Origin: Bradyrhizobium sp. BRP22 | GTDB lineage: Bacteria; Pseudomonadota; Alphaproteobacteria; Rhizobiales; Xanthobacteraceae | Reading direction: 5' to 3' | NCBI RefSeq assembly: GCF_020194175.1 | Contig: NZ_JADYVX010000028.1 | Location: 51,342 to 115,341, forward strand | Length of the DNA stretch: 64,000 nucleotides | Shown: in pieces, positions 63,686 to 64,000 of the stretch | Position numbering within the stretch: the first letter of the stretch is position 1 | Layout of the letters: every line of letters starts with the position of its first letter | Notes under the pieces: generated by a model | Database searches by the model: none | Told to the model about the DNA's origin: nothing | Seen by the model: only the letters and a program-made list of their open reading frames with translations | Translations under genes and position numbers: made by a program

Positions 63686-64000
63686 CTATCGCATATGGGC
63701 GAGGGCGCAGAGAAGGAAGTCGTTGTTCCATCTGGCCTGGAGCATTTTGTGGCTGATGCGAGCAGGTCCTGGGGTAGCCTGCAGGATGTTGATGGCGAGC
63801 TTGCGGATGACGGCGAGGTTTTCCGGCGCGTGATCCTTGCGGCTGCGGCAGGCATCTTCATCGAACACCGTATCGAGGACCCAGTGCAGGTTGTTCTCGA
63901 TGCCCCAGTGGGCGCGCACGACCGCGAGCAGCTTCTTGGCCGACAGCAGGCACGAGGCCAGGAAGTATCGGACCTTGTGCTTGGCGGTCTTGCCGGCATT
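63686..64000 (-). mobile_element. ISAs1-family transposase, 3' part
   Basis: The open frame runs off the window edge. About 104 residues are visible: AKHKVRYFLASCLLSAKKLL, AVVRAHWGIENNLHWVLDTV, FDEDACRSRKDHAPENLAVI, RKLAINILQATPG and a stop at 63686. These match the C-terminal part of ISAs1-type DDE transposases, including the glutamate of WGIENNLHW. The sequence TAGGGCTATCGCATATG at its end may be the terminal repeat. Confidence 0.85.

Noticed and set aside
1..64000. CRISPR arrays, rRNA genes and complete tRNA genes
   Set aside because: No regularly spaced repeats, no rRNA-like conserved sequence and no full cloverleaf were found by reading.

Overview
The window looks like accessory DNA from a high-GC alphaproteobacterium, most probably Bradyrhizobium or a close rhizobial relative. 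The evidence is protein-family content: rhizobial plasmid/ICE backbone families, a BjaR/BjaI-like quorum-sensing pair, IS66 and ISAs1 elements and a bacterial group II intron. It reads as part of an integrative or symbiosis-type island with much gene decay.

Region 1 (about 0.4-13.2 kb, almost all minus strand) is a mobile-element maintenance module: DUF736, a small membrane protein, a DUF2493/SLOG protein, a Toprim protein, a very large methyltransferase-helicase of the strawberry-notch type, a DUF6927 gene with a frameshift, a ParB-like protein, DUF2958 and an ArdC-type metallopeptidase. Two kinds of conserved untranslated leader precede these genes. One is a branched stem-loop with compensatory base changes; the other carries a GGGTTGGAG box.

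Region 2 (13.7-17.6 kb) holds a decayed LigD-type ligase, several tiny rhizobial proteins, a secreted thermonuclease and an SRAP/HMCES-type peptidase. Region 3 (17.9-24.3 kb) has a conjugation-type CopG protein fused in frame to an MFS transporter, a hydrolase, and a LuxR-LuxI pair with a clear lux box.

Region 4 (24.4-43.4 kb) is an aromatic or acyl catabolic zone. It holds an ACMSD-like amidohydrolase, an aryl-acid ligase facing a plus-strand operon (hydrolase, maleate-isomerase-like protein, MFS transporter, VOC protein, small partner protein, outer-membrane protein), an SDR/NTF2 pair, another hydrolase, and a 713-residue outer-membrane protein made of two tandem copies of a barrel-like unit. 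A rearranged, partly dead second copy of the ligase/racemase/VOC/small-protein set lies at 50.9-53.8 kb.

Region 5 (44.4-57 kb) is a LysR-controlled electrophile or quinone stress cluster: three or four pirins, an LLM flavin monooxygenase, an azoreductase, DoxX proteins, TlpA, DsrE and a nitroreductase. Several members are duplicated and truncated. Region 6 (56.5-64 kb) is a mosaic of gene fragments around an IS66 element whose tnpC is split by a group II intron, ending in a partial ISAs1 transposase.

Many genes carry single-base frameshifts or stops. Some may be sequencing errors, but truncations, fusions and duplications show that real decay and recombination dominate. No rRNA, complete tRNA or CRISPR array was seen.
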